In this document: positions 13,301 through 28,444 of the stretch, in pieces
Position numbering within the stretch: the first letter of the stretch is position 1
Layout: each line of letters starts with the position of its first letter
Assembly (NCBI GenBank): GCA_932521035.1
Contig: OW051495.1
Span: 10,850,001 to 10,914,000 of the forward strand
Length of the DNA: 64,000 nucleotides
Direction: 5' to 3'
Source: Oscheius dolichura
Taxonomy: Eukaryota; Nematoda; Chromadorea; Rhabditida; Rhabditidae
Made by a program: the position numbers and the translations under genes
Notes under the pieces: generated by a model
Seen by the model: the letters and a program-made list of their open reading frames with translations, nothing else
Databases searched by the model: none
What the model was told of the DNA's origin: nothing

Positions 13301-16300
13301 AATTCAATTTTCGTGTTTATCTGTCTGGTTTCGGGATGTATCGTCTGATTGTTAAGCCATCTCGGTGGGGAACTAAAATAGCCTGAAAAAAGACACTTCT
13401 CCGCAATTAGAATCGGGGATCACCCGTGTTCTAATTTAAGAAAATGGGAGCATTGATCTAGGTGTCCCTAATTCTTTAGTACTCTTACTGTTTGATCTCG
13501 TGGTCACTTTTCTTGATGAAAAATAAAAGGACGACCGCGTAATTCAGAAGGTCGACATAGCTTAATTTCGAAGGGAAGACGACATTTTCTCTAAATGATA
13601 ATGAAAAATATGTTACGTTTTGTTGTAGTGACAGGTCAATCATCTCTTTGTCATCTTTGGGTCTTTTTGTCCTTGTTTTCAAGACGTTACAGTAACCCAG
13701 GGGGATAATTGGTGCGGTACAAATCTCTCTCTCACCGTTAGGAGAAGAAGTAGCCCCTGCCGTGACAACGGCGAATTGTGCTTGTGGCTTCCTCGCTACT
13801 CAAAGCCTTCATGTTTACTTTCAATGAATTTATAATCCCGCTTACTTATTTTCCTTTCCGGGAAAAACTAATCCCAGCCGAATATCACACCGTTCGTCAT
13901 GGTGATATTTCTCGGTAACCACACTGCCGCGGGTGTCAATTTCCCAGCTGAGTAATAAGCTAGTCCCTAACTGGCCACTGATCTCATCCGGGAGGGGCTT
14001 TTTTAAGCTTGTCGCTGCTTCTATATTCGGGAGAGGGGATAACTACGTAATATAGCAGATGTCAGGGGTTATTTTAGCTGATGATGCTTCCATTTATTTG
14101 GGAATAATGGGGTATATGGCCGGGCATTGCTCTGGAGAATTGGGTATATCTCGGAATCTTTGCGATATTTGTCCAACGACAAAGGGACACGGCAAATTGG
14201 TAGAGTTGGGGGTGGAGAGGAATTACTCAGTCAGTATTGGGAAGTAAGCCTTCTGGAAAGAGTAGCGCGCAAGATCAGAACACAGGGCCCTCTTCCGGGA
14301 AAATGACTTGAGACAAAGCCGACTGTCACTTTAATATTGCAGCCCGACTCATCTAAAATTCCTTAACATTAATCCCTTTCTTGTGAGGGCGAAAAGACTA
14401 AAAAGTGCCATCGGGGTCTTTTTGAGCAAAGCGGAACTACTACGCACCCTGATTTATGTGAGTTAGTGGACTTTCAAGTAGTCCATGATACGGGTAACCC
14501 TTCGGGGACTGCATTTCAGGACATTATCCGTCTAGTTCCGGCAGACTGAGAATTTATCGCGCCGTCTGCATTGTTTAGAGTAAAGTACGCTCTAAAACTA
14601 CTTTTGAAGCAAAAGTTTGCAAGGTTGATGAGTATTCAAATAAGGCGAGTACTTTTCTGTCTCGGGTAGGGGGAAGTGATGTTTAGACTAACTAACCTAA
14701 TTGTCTCGCCTAAGGGCTTCCAAAGGCTAAGGAAGGGAATTAAGCGGTCATACGGTGGGCATTTTACACACAATAAAAGTCAAAATTTGATTTATTCCGT
14801 CTAGCCGAAGGTCTATTAAGATTTGCAGCCGAGATTAAATCTTCTTCTCTGCAGATGTTAATGCGCGCCGTCGTGTTCCGGATAGATCTCATAAAAATTG
14901 GCTTTCAAAAGGTTCCGGGATCTTGAGGGACGTGCACGCGAGGTCAAAGTGAACGGGGAACACTCAGCCTCTTTTATGCATAAAAATAAGTCACAATTTA
15001 TTCTCAAAATCAGCGCCCGAGGAACTTCTTTGAAGGAAGACCTTTGCTTCTTATTGTCGAAGTTCTCTAGCAAGAACGACGGAACGGGGGGCTCGGGCAG
15101 AGGCCCCGGCTTCACCGTCCAACTAGATATAATGTTACGTTCTGGATCTGCTTCCTTCATGAATTTGGCCTGGGCATTCTATTAAAAAATCCGTTCCTGC
15201 TTGGGGATAATCTGCCGAAACAAAGACGCAGGAGATGGCTTTACCGTGGTCACGTAGCTACGTGTTTCTTGATGCTCTCTTGAATAACGTCCGTGAGAAG
15301 TTCTTAGTTTTTTTCCCTTATCTTGCCCTTCCGCAGACGTGATTCAATTAGTCACGCATCGCTCTTATGCCTTCCGGAGAAGTTCAAAGCAAAAAAAAAA
15401 CAGATACTCCTGTTCAAAGTTCTTTTGAGGAAGTAGAAATGAGATTGAGAATGCATCCCAAAAAAATAAAGTGCCAATCTTATGTGATGCCTCGGCCACT
15501 TATCGAAGCCAAGATGAAACCCGTCAAAATGAATTCCCTCCTTCTCCGTTCCCTAAAATCATTATCCCCTTTGGCTGAGACAAATCCCCCGGTTTACAGA
15601 AGTCCCTGATCCTGTCTATTTGGCACTGAAGCAGGCCACCGGGCGCTACGGACGCCGGGGATCCTCCACCCATCTTTACGACTCCAACACCCCCAGTCCA
15701 CGGAACTTATCACAGGTTTCACTGCAGGTAGAAAAACTTTTATATTCCACCATCGCGAACAAACACATTCTTCAGGACTCCGGCTACGTGGAAATGAGCT
15801 GTGCTCAGGCTAATCCTCTTCTTGGATCGACTCCTCATCTTGAGAATGCAGGTAAGCAAGAGGGGCGTCCCCAATCCCTTTGTTCGGTTAAAAGAGTGAG
15901 AAAGAGTGTAGGCGTTAGTAATATTTCACGGATCACATATTGTTCTCATTTCTGCACTTTCTCTTTATCTCTTATGCAGTCCAAAATTGCGAAATTAATT
16001 AGTCAAATTGAAGCGTGCAAATCCGTTTCTACACGGATTATCTGCCAAACCTCGGAGATTGTCTTTCTCTCGTTCCTTATACAACTACTCGCGATATAAT
16101 CCATCGCGTTCTATGATACAGTAATCTCTTCAGATAGTCTTGATGATTCCTTTGACGGAACCCTCATTCTGGACTTAGCGGATAACAATAATTACGGTGT
16201 GTAAAAAGCATGTGCCAGAGATCTAGTCTGTCGCGAATCGCTTCTCTGAATGTTCTGTATAGCTTCTCTTTGACGTGTTTCTGTAAGGTGTAGATGATTC

Positions 16301-19300
16301 TCTAATGCTTGAATAGATCCTCCCTTGATGGGAGAAACTGCGTCACAGGGAGAAGATTCATAGCCGGCGACGAGAGTAACCGTATCTCCTATTCTTTCTA
16401 TCATAACGGAGGCAGATCCTCCTGTCCTTATCAAATTATCTTTCCCCCTTTCTACCACCCCCAACCGGAGCTTGCCATAAATTCACTAGCAGGTGGAAAT
16501 GCATGACGATAAAACAATTCAAATCATGTAATCCGTCTGCCTCCCTCGCTAACGACTCTGTTTCTATGTGATCCGGTAGTGAGGGTGGGATGAAAACCAT
16601 TATTCCCCCGGGCTCTTTCGAAATTCACACTGACATTTTCTTGTATAAATGTCAGCTCATATCTACCCTACTATAGTTTCCGATAACTCCCGACGATTAA
16701 CTTTTCACAAAAGCGATTTCGAGCAAGACTGAGCGTCTAATCCTGTTATGCACCTGAGGGACCTTCAGTTTTGATTTTGTACCAGTCAGAGGAATAGTTA
16801 AGTCAGAATTTAATAGTATTCAATTTAGAACGTTCCAAGGGTAACAGCTTGGATCGGCTCTCTTTAAACTGTAAAAAAGGCGGCTATTTTGAAGCGTATT
16901 CTATTTCGATAAGACGATGTTTTTGTTAGTGGTCGCCCACTATTCCATAAAGTACGAATAATATGCTCAGTAGAAGCCAATCAGTTGTTTGCTCTCACCC
17001 ACCTTGCTGACCATTCTCATCTTTCAAAAACAACGTCCTCTCTCATAAAAGACAATCTTGTCTATGCTTCGCCGCCTTCAAAATTATCATCTGTCGTCTT
17101 TCGTTTGCTGCTTATTAGACCGTAATTTCTGGTCAATTTCATCTAGACGTCGTGGAGAAAGAGGTGTGTTCTTCAATGTCTCCGGCGGTGTTGCACCTGT
17201 CGGAAGAATTAATTTTCATTCGGGGAAGATTAACTTACTCCAAGGTGCCTCCAGCTTACCTCCATCGAGTTGTCTCTCCCCCTAGCTTTTCATCCTCACC
17301 TCTCTACGCAAACGAATAGACTATTTCCGCAACTGAGCACCATTATCCTTCTCTCTTTCAAATCTCTTCTCGCTTTCGTAATTTCGTCTCGTTTGTCCGG
17401 CTCTGGATCAAAAATTTGTCTTTTCTTGAACGGATGATCTCTAGAGGTCAAGAACAAAGGCCTGCCTTCACCTTTTAACTGTAAAGAGCAAGCCAAAGCA
17501 GTCGTCGCCCGCTTCATGTGATTTTCTCCATTTTTCCGTTCCCTGAACGTACAAAATCTCATCAGCCGCGGATAAAAACAATTCGGACTACAAAAAACAT
17601 TATTTGGGAATGGATACAGCTGTAAATCTGCTTTTGTTATCAGGGATTGGCTCCCTTCAAAGTGACTTTCCCCCTCAGCCTCCTTACTGTGGAATCGCTT
17701 TTATTGAGGGAGTGACCGATCCCTTTAGTCTTTGTCTTGCCTCTCCATAAAGATAGTCTTCTAGCCACTTCTTTTCCTGATTTTTGTTCTCGTGTACACA
17801 GTCCAACCTAATGATGTGCGTTCCCCCTCTGATCACCTATTGAGCTGTTTCTCAAGAACTTCACATTTCTCGAAATCAAAGAAAGCGGAAAATGCTCAAT
17901 ACCCGCACTCATCCCCGGTAGGATCTGCCGCTCTCCTAATCCGCTAATCCGCCTGCGTGCTGTTTGAAGTCCACCATCCTCCGTCTCTCCGAGTGACTAT
18001 CACTAGCAGCTCCGACCCCGATTATTATTCACCTCCTACTGCATGTCCTGGCTTTGTCGAAGTCCATTGAAGAAATGTAATATAGTTGGTGTTATTTGTC
18101 CCCCTCTGTAGTTTCCCTTCAATAATCTCTCAATTCCAGGTCGCTCCACCGGTCGTCGTCGTGCTCCGAAGCTGACAACCCAAATGAAATCACTCTCGTT
18201 AGATTGTCAGGAAATGCCGCCACGTATTCAAGCTTCAGGTGTCACCCGGAGTCCACTTCGTAAGTTTATGCCATTATTCATCCGGGTGGGGGTGGGAATA
18301 GGAGCCAGCCGCCCCGTGATTCTTCTAATCCGGGAAGATCTTCGTCACATTGACGCCTACGGCGATTATACCGAAAATAAAGAAATGAGCCGCCATTTTA
18401 GGACACAAATACATGCAACGACCGAATAGCGGAAAGAACAGCCAATCGGATTTATCTGACTGGGATCGAAGTTGCAGTCCATGCGTCACCACGAGCAGGC
18501 GAACGAGTGCAGCGCCGAGTGGAACAGGTTAGACCATATTTCCATCAATTCAAAGGGAGTAGTAAACACAAAGATTAACAAGCAGCATGGCTGTATATTA
18601 ATTGATTTCGTAATATATTCCGGCCGGATATTCTGATTAGCCCTTATTTTCCTCACTGTTCCTTCCTGGAAGTGGGTGAATTAATCTTTTGAAGTCTGAC
18701 CTTATCGAAGGGTTTGGGATAGCTGTGTTTTGGAGGCAGTAGCGATCCGTTTCCATGGAAGCGTATTCCACTTCGCGTACAATATGTTCCATGAGCCCTG
18801 ACCTCACAAAAGATGTTATTTTCTTGAATTGATCGCTTCAATTATGCAAAGCAACTGGAGCAAAGAAGAAAAAATGTCTTGGCAACTGGTTAGCAAACTA
18901 ACGAGGCTGTTTGTCACATTTTTACGTGAAGTGGTGATTAATGAACCGGTGGTATAGGATCTGAAAAACTCGAAGCAATTACCGCTTCTGTAAACTCACT
19001 TCTCCTCGCTGCACCTGTTTCAATTAACGAACGTATACTTATTTTCCCCGTGTTTCACCTTCCCGTTTTCAGAACACAACAGTGCACGAGGCGGGTACAT
19101 CGTCATCCACGAGTACAACCCAGGCAATGGGTACACCTTGAACCTAGGCGATCGGATCCACATCGTCGACAACGGAGATCCAGACTGGTTACATGGATTC
19201 AAAGCAACCGATCGGTATTAATTCCCTTCGGGACCTTTTTAAAGAAGACGGTTTAGCAGTGAATATCTCCTGACATTCCCGGCCACTTGTGTCGCACCTC

Positions 19301-19530
19301 TCCTCTCCGGCGAGCAGCCGATGCGCATCATACAAAATGTGGCTGTACCTGAACTAAAGCTCCGTATGTACCGAGACCAGGTAACCAGAATTAATCCGAT
19401 GCAAAAAGTAATCGAATATTTGCAGATTGTCTTTGCACAAAAAGATACTTTGATCGAAGGAAAAGTCACCGTCCGGACGGAGCATAACGCCTTCGCCGCG
19501 TGTCCCCTGACTAGTCTGACCCTGATCTGA
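7390..19530 (+). CDS. SH3-domain scaffold-like protein, 511 residues, long first intron
   Basis: Eleven exons join in phase: 7390-7444, 11074-11213, 12537-12993, 15600-15727, 15776-15851, 16134-16196, 18140-18259, 18402-18527, 19073-19214, 19257-19380 and 19426-19530. About 365 residues are basic, Ser/Pro-rich and probably disordered, with many phosphorylation-type sites (RRMSLPQSP, KRKWSTAIRVV, MKSLSLD, DWDRSCSP). Then comes one SH3-like domain: GGYIVIHEYNP, LNLGDRIHIVDNGDPDWLHG, LLTFPATCV. A conserved-looking 60-residue tail ends the protein. The SH3 is atypical: WW is replaced by WLHG, and the usual proline before the last strand is missing. This suggests a cytoplasmic adaptor. A relation to STAC-type adaptors is possible, but I cannot confirm it. 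A short alternative start lies at 12350. Confidence 0.8.
7445..11073 (+). other. large first intron of the SH3 gene
   Basis: The intron is 3.6 kb, against about 40-100 bases for most introns in the window. The donor is gtgagt at 7445 and the acceptor attttcag at 11073; the phases of exons 1 and 2 agree. It contains a GA-dinucleotide run near 9751-9769 and no other gene that I can support. Long first introns in nematodes often hold enhancers or alternative promoters; that role is inferred here. Confidence 0.55.
12350..12439 (+). CDS. candidate alternative first coding exon of the SH3 gene
   Basis: An ATG opens MSDDPCAHLELIYPGSSF and runs 30 codons to an AAAG/gtaatg donor. It ends in phase 0, as required by the acceptor before the exon at 12537, and the 97-base intron has a good pyrimidine tract. 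This would give a shorter amino terminus that replaces exons 1 and 2. It could be chance, because only phase, donor and acidic composition support it. Confidence 0.4.
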
Positions 19531-20990
19531 TCCCCGAGTGATCTCTCCAAGAAGAGTTTGCCTTTTTGTCGTACATTCCCCCAAAACCCACACATTTCAC
19601 CTTTTTATTATTCCCCCAATAATACATTTATATCAAGACAGTATCGTTCCACTAACGAGTCTCATATTTGTACTCTGACTACGGATCTTTTTCTCCTGTA
19701 AATTTCGGATAATTCTCCATTGCACATCAATTTTGAGAATGTTGTTTTTGTGTCAATCATTTTGATCTTTTTGTGAGTATGTATTTTGTGTCTTCAGTTC
19801 ATTTCAACTGTTTCTCAACATATTTGGCACATAGAATAATAAAGTGTAAATGTTTGTTTCGTGTGGGAAATTGAAAAGGACAGAAAGCAATTTATGACGT
19901 AGAAAGTAGTCATATCACATCAGTAATTGTTCTTGGTTTCTTGGAAAAGGGGTTCTACGTACAACAAGTTCAGGTGAGAAGTAGGATCACGTCTGCTGCC
20001 TTTGGAAACTAGCGGGGTCGCTCATAAAACAGAGAGCAACTTACTTCAAAGGGAAGAGAAAGCTTTCAAGTTTCTGGAAAAATTCTTTATAATCTCTCTG
20101 GGAAATAAAGTTTCCCACCCGGACTTCGAATATCTTTACAAGTTCATCCAGATATTCGGTGAGCATATCTTTTTGACAATAGTTCTGGATACCGAATGGC
20201 TTGGATCAGGAAAACGACACCGTGCCATCATTAAAGGTCATATTCTTGGATGGTTTAGCCCTGCAACCAGTCTCCGGCCAAGAAGGGGTCCGGTCCATTT
20301 CAGGAAGGAGCAGTCAGCAGTCAAAGAAGTCTTCACTGTAGCTGTATCATGAGATAGAGTTCCTCATTTTGTGTAATGGGGTCCCACCACTTTTAAAGGT
20401 CCTGTGAATCTAATTGTATTCCCTTCTGAATGTTGCCTTGATCCAGGAAGTACATTTTCCCCTCCCTTCCCCCAGCATGCAGCGTCACGAGTATGGAAGG
20501 AAGTAATTTTGAAGATCTTCGACCGCGCTGTGCTCCAAGTTTCAGTCTACTAGTGTCTCAACCTCTTCTCGTATTTTATACCAAGGGAAAAAGAGCCGAA
20601 ATGAGCCTAAAATCTTTATTATAAGACGCGTTCACTGTAATTACACACACACACACATTACATCCAGCTCCGAGAAGCAACCGGGAAACGCGAAAAACAA
20701 AACAATAAAAATTGAAAGTCACTTGGATATTTGAATGCACACACGCAAAGCTAGGACCTAGTAGTGCTTTTTGTCTTATTATACAGAGTTTACAGTTATT
20801 GAGACAGGAAACTAACAAAATAGACCTTTTTAAACAATATGTATAGAAATCCTGGAGTGCCTTAAAATACAGAAAATGTGTTAAAGGACAACGAGATGAG
20901 ACGGGTTGCGAAGGCGGGAACAGGGGCTTTATACAGATAGACAAACACAGGGCAGTATTGAGAAGAGAAGTCGGAAAGTTTTGGAAGGAC
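19531..20990. other. 3' intergenic stretch between convergent genes
   Basis: This is the space between the SH3 gene (plus) and the zinc-finger gene (minus). AATAAA near 19840 could end the plus transcript. TTTATT near 20616 is AATAAA on minus and would serve the zinc-finger gene. A short CA repeat lies near 20643. I see no gene. Confidence 0.5.
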
Positions 20991-22220
<1,230 letters not shown>

Positions 22221-25200
22221 CTGAAAAATAGACTGGTTAAGTCAGTTTGATAAGAGAAGAGGAAACGGAAGAAGTGATCAAAAAGTTCAATTGGTGACCA
22301 GATCAGCTGAGAAGAAGACCACCACAATATTTAACAAGGCTTCATCCACCTTCCATGGTCACATGGAGTTTGTCTCTGCCATCGGCAGAGATTATCATGG
22401 ATTCTCTTTTCAAAGAAGGGCAAACAAACAAAGTAAAGACAAGTGAGAGCCGTAGTATAAACGGCATGGGTGTAGGAAGAGGATTTCTGTCAAAATGAGA
22501 CTAATAATGATGGTGGGGGTGGTCGGGCTACCTCATTCATTAGGACATTATTCTATTGCTTTGCAGAATCTCATGGCTCATTTGATCTGAGACTTTTTTC
22601 CCTGGTGGGTGAATGAGTGCCCTTTCAAGGTTCAAATAATCGGTCGAATTTGCAGAGAATATCATCATTCTGTGAAATTCGGCCAGGGCACACGTGTGTG
22701 TGAGTGTGTATGCCACAGCTGACACAGCTGTTCTCTCAGGCTCTCCGGTTAATTCTCCCAGTGGCTAGACCCCCTTGTTTTCAGCAGAAATCTTGTAAAT
22801 TTCACGTGGATAACCCGCCGTCCCCCATCTCTCCCCCAACTTCTACTTTTTGGTTTTTCTTTATGAAAGAGTGCAGTCCGCATAGTCTTCGGGCCACTTC
22901 TCAAATTTCATTACACCGTTCATTTTCAAAGAAAGGGTCAATGTTTAACTGGATGTGGGCTGAAGTCAAAAAAGGTCGATAACTGTTCCATAAAACAGTT
23001 ATCTTAGAGCAAATTAACAGATAATACTGGGAGACAAAGCTCGGAACCAACAAGACAACAGTGATAAAGGGGTATTTTAGAATAGAAATAGCCATCACTC
23101 CCAGAAAAAAATGTGTACAGGTTCCAGATGTGGTTATCAACTGGTCCCAAAATGACTTTATAAAGCGTTGGAAAGTGTCCACTTGGTGATAAGAGGCCAA
23201 GTCCCCCTTCTCTGGTCTCCCATAACCTTTAGTACAGTATAGAACGCGACCCAAAAAACATAAGGGGAACCTCGTGTCAATCAGAGACGGAAGAAAACAA
23301 AAAGCCTTGGGGAGCAGTGGTGGAAGACCTTGCGTATGCATGAGTGGTGCGTTTTACCCCGAAGAAACATGAGGAATGCGATGCGTTTCTCTCCATTGCA
23401 AAAGTCGTCAGAGGGTGTTGTAAAGATGCCCGGAGCTCTTTCCTCCCTCGTTTTTTGTTTTACTACTACCTGCTCGTCGATCAAATGACTCTGATAAGAA
23501 GAATAGAAAGGGAAGAAAAAAGGCAGAATGTGAATCATTCGATTGTGAGTCAAGGAGACCGGAAGGGAAGCCAAAGATAAACTGAATGAGCCCTCTGGTT
23601 ATGTTTATTTTTGGACGAGGCGAAGAGGGGGAAATATAGGGGCGAAAAGGGAATGGCTAGAGGGTCAAATTTGACGGTGAGCTGGGGGGAGAGAAACAGC
23701 TGCCGTGTTTACTATGAGTGAGAAGATGTACCCACGAAACGCTCGTGAATATTACATGAATATGTGTATTCAAGGTTTTGGCAGGGAGGAAGGGGGTCTA
23801 GACGATCTCTGCCAAAAGAGCACAAAAATGTGACAATATGTATTCCTGTTCGGAATAAAACGCGGGGCGCACAAACCAAAAGGAGCGGGGAAAGGACAAT
23901 GGCGGTCCCGTCACCAGGAGACCCCCGGTCATGGGAAGATCCTGGTTATGCCAATGTGGACCGTTTGCGTTAAAGGTTTTTGTGCTTCAATTGAAAGAAA
24001 TGTTTCGTAGCTGCAAACGCCTAGTTTTAGGACCGTTTAACGTATTTAATCAACCAAAAGGAAGGCTATCCCCGTGCAAAACAGAGGGCTTATTTGAGAA
24101 TGATATGGCGGGAAAATATGAGACCTCAGCGAGGATTATGTCTAACTGTCTAGACTATCTGACTGGAGGTGTTCCCTGGTTGGCCACTCGCCCAGCTCGA
24201 CCCCCTAATAGACGTGACCTAGGTCGTAATAATAAGGGAATGGTGTTTCTGTCTCAGCTGATTGTTCTTTCAAATACGCTATTGTGTGTGAGGTGTAAAT
24301 CTAGAGTAGTGATCAACATGTTTCCCGTGACGTCAGTTTTTGTGGCCCTGTGCCATCAATAGGTCTCTCCCCTCCCTGTCGGCGACCTGTCTGCATCCAT
24401 TTTTCAAATATTATGACTTTCTATGAGGGCACACCGGGCAAAAAGGGAGACAGATATTTTTATCTCTCTCTCTCTATTTTTAAAGAGCAGGCGGTACGCA
24501 GCTATATAAAACATTTTTTCCTTCCTTTGGAACAAGTGAGTTGATCGGAACAATTCACAAAGGGCAAAACAAAATGATCTAATAAAGATACGCATTTGGT
24601 TCTGTGGTCGAAAAGGACTGTGAGCAAATGGCTTTTTAAACTCTAACAAGGAAGTCGAGGGGGCCATTAATCTCATAGAGGGACGACGCTCGCAGAGGAT
24701 AACCCCATTCCCTCGGCGTTTACCTATGATCAGATGGCATGTTACCCCCGTTATCCAAATATCAATAGTAGAGGACTATAAAATGTATCAATCCCTCATG
24801 ATTAATGGTCTGTTGATAATGGTGGTGTAAAAAAGAGGAAAGGAACGAGTTAACGAGCTGTCTCCTCGGGGTGAAGAGAGGATGCCGTTTAAAAAAAGAA
24901 GTGTATCAAAATAGAGTTGATGGCTATCAGACTGGAGGGAGGGCTACAGGACATCGTACTCTTCTGCAAACATGTTGACTTCTCTCCGGGTCTTCACCTC
25001 ATGCCGCCCTACAGTCCCGTGTGCATGGTTCTACGACTGTTTTGGGGAAGCAGAACAGTCATCAGCCGGGACGGCTAATTTTAGACTTCTACCTATCTCT
25101 CCCAGTCAAAATAGAACGCGGAGCATGAGACAGTGTTGTAAGGGAGAAAAAAGAACAATGGGGGTGAGAGTGAAAAGAGAGAATTGCGTTATCTAGGTGT

Positions 25201-28200
25201 GCTGAGCAGCTGGCAGCCATAAAATGGGCAGAACGCATCGAAACTGATAAGTTTTGGGCTCTTGAAATAGGGAATTTCCCAAGCTCTGGAACTCTCTTTT
25301 TGGTGACAAAAGAGTAAAAAGAGAGAGAGAGACAGAGAGTTGAAAGTTTTTGAAGCAGAGTTCGTTCGTTCCTTGAGTCACGCAATTTGCCGGCGGTCCT
25401 TTCCTTCCGGCCGCTATACGCGCTGCATGATTGAAGCCTTGACAAGGTCTGGGAAGGGACACTAAACGGCCGGGACAGACTGCACTGATCTTTAAATTGA
25501 ACTAAATTCACGGAGACGTAAACTAGCGCCGTTTTCAGTCCCGGAATACGTCTTGGCAGTATTCTGGATAGGAATTAGAGGTGTAATCTTGAAAGTATAT
25601 TGGGCAAGAAGGTAAATAAGCAAGGAATTAGAGATGCAGATGGGAAAATAGAGTAGCCGCTGGGGGGTTTTTGCTATAGTACGATGGGACGCAAGGCAGG
25701 AAGTTTTAGGTTACCGGATACCCTGGCAAACATGGCGGATTCTTAATTTTGATAATTGGGAGAGTCTCTGCTGATTAGAGAAAGTACAGAGACGTTGCAA
25801 TGAAGCTCACGAGCGGGGGATAGATAAGACCGTCATTTAGAGGGTGGTAAAATCAGGGAATCTTCCAGAAACCTTTACTCCCTCCCCTTTTCCACTTCTC
25901 GTATACACTCTGCTCCTAGGAATGGCGATGCAATTGAGAGAGAGGCAGAGAGTCTTGAATGGCCGTCCGTTTTTATGCCGAGGGAATTCTCCCTTTTCGA
26001 AGGGGCGACTAACAGGAAGTGGCACTAAAAGAAAGGAAGAAATTCCCTTCAGACAAATTGGATCAATACGGATGCTGATGACACGGTGATGACTTTTTAG
26101 AAAATACCACCCAGACGGAGGGGGCACCTGCGTTTTGATATCATAATAAAAGTACAGTTGGCGACAGTAGCCGGCCCTGGTGACTAGGATCGGAAGAAAG
26201 GACCCCCTCCCCGGGGTGGTATTCACTGCAAACTGCCGACTTATTACTTCCTCTATTTTGGGGGAGAAGACGAACGACGAGGGACTAAACAGCCTTGATT
26301 TGATGGGACTGCGAAGGGGACAAGGTTAAAGCCCCCGAGACTGCCCCCTTATTCTGCAGAAGAAATACGAAACCACTAATTTTCCACCCATGTTATTGTC
26401 TCAAGAAAATCGGCTTGGTATCATCCGTAGGAAAAGAAAAGAAAGAGGAGAACCTCGAAAGAGGAGCAGAAGTATTTTTCTTAGAGGGAACCCCGCTCCT
26501 CTCCCCCGGCTCTAATGGTGTCCAAAAGTCCAAGAGGGATTTGCTCACTCTTTCGTTCCATCTATGTAAAGGGCATTCCGATCTTCCAAGGCTTCCTCTT
26601 GTCTGAGCGGCGTTCCCTACTTTTTTATGGGATAATCCAAGTTTATCCGAGTTTTTCACGAACGAAAAAATGGCTGTGACCGGAGAGCGTGACTGTACTG
26701 TGTTCAATTATAGAACTGGGAAATTTAGTCTTTTGGAGGAACGGAGAAGAACGGCGCAAAGGGGAGAGGAACGCTATTAACTATGCAAAGAAGGCAGTCG
26801 AGATTATTCCGAAAGGGGAGGGAAGGGGAACAAGGGAGACAGGGAGAGAGTGATGATCATCAGAAAGAGAATGTTTCACTGATGAGAGAACTAGTAGCGC
26901 ATTAGGAACACTCTCAGCATGGGCTGTATGGAACAGGAAATACACGGAAATTGTTGTTTTCTCCCCCTCACACACATTTTGGGGAAAATAAGAGTGCCCA
27001 CAAGAGAAGAAAAAGGGCACAGTATTGTAGAAGACCACTACAAATAGCCGCGAGAGAGGTGTAAGGGACCGACTATAATTGATTCGCTTTGTATTGTATA
27101 AAGGAAAGTTGTTACAGCGAATTCTTGACAGAGAGAAATGGAAAGGGTTTGTTGCCATGCCCCGGCGCCTTGTGTCCTCTCACTCCCGCCACAAAGGCAG
27201 CGGCTAACAAAACCAACGAAAAAAGGCCACGCTCGCTGCCCAGCCGCCCATTTCTTTCTCTCGCAACATCACCATCGGGCAGAAGTCACGGTTGAGAAGT
27301 GACAGGAAACGGGGGGAGGAGGACAACAACGAGGAGGATGATGGAATCAGCGGCTCAAGCGTTCTCGGCACTCGCCCTGTTTGCACAACATCTCCCAATT
27401 GACGCCTAGAACAGATAAGGTCAAGAGCAGCTGCAGGAAAACTTTTCCTGGAAAAGACAAAATATGGAGGGAAGATAAGCCTCAAATTGAAGGAGATCAT
27501 CCGACTCTTCGAGTAGTGTTTGTCTTGGTTGTGGGAGAGGAAATCCCATACATACCCTGAGCAGGTAATGGAAATTGCCCACTCTCTCGATCAGATTCCG
27601 TCTTGTTAATGGTCGTTCCTCACTGCTTTTATAATGGATAGACAGCCAATATTTTAGAGAAAAGTGGATTAAAAGACTATCCAGGGCAGGTAGTTTCCTG
27701 TCCTCATAAGTAAAAGAGGGGATGCGTAAGATTCTTTGCAGACTAAATAGGAAAATTAATTGCCCGTTGCCTTTTTTCTGCAGTGATGCACGTTTTTCTA
27801 CTATCTGCTGTTCTAATGAAATCATGGGTTTTTAGGCCGTCACCCCCACCAGCAGGGGCAGCTGTGACAACAAAGAAAAGGCGAGGCGAAAATGGCACTT
27901 TTATCAGCCGGGTGTAATCCAAAGAAAAGGGTGGTGAGAAGAAGTCAGAGAGAGTTGGGGAAGATGGCGAAACTGACTGTCCCCACTCCGAAAAGTTGTG
28001 TAAATAGAGACTTCAGCAGTACGACTGAAAAAATGATCTCTGGTAATATCGAATCAATTGTGTGTGTTAGGGGGACAAAAAATGGACATGCCATTCAGGG
28101 TTTGGGCAGAAGAATGGGGCGGCAAGGGGAGCGGAAAACGATACGATGTATGACGCTGGATATTGGGGCAAGTGGCTCAGAGTCGACCGAGAGTCTTTTG

Positions 28201-28429
28201 CTGTTGTTACACTTTTCTTACTAGGAAGAGAAAATGCGCTTCCGCCTCCTCTGCTCTCCTCTATCAAGATCTCTTCCTGGTAAAATGAGACCTATAGCCG
28301 GCACTTGGCAGAACCAAAAGACCCTTTGCCCCTTGTTTGGAGAGTGACTAACGGTATTATTCATCAAGGGAGGTCGTCTCCCTTTGCCAGGTTGCCGTCT
28401 ATTTGAGCACAGTGGAGTCAGAAAAAAAA

Positions 28430-28444
28430 GGGGGGGGGGGGGGG
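28430..28444 (+). repeat. G15 homopolymer
   Basis: An uninterrupted run of about 15 guanines directly follows a run of eight adenines. Such G tracts are prone to slippage. Confidence 0.85.

Noticed and set aside
25089..25511. 140-codon minus frame in the gene-poor interval
   Set aside because: Overlapping frames are equally open; composition reflects the CT/GA-rich DNA and no splice partners exist.
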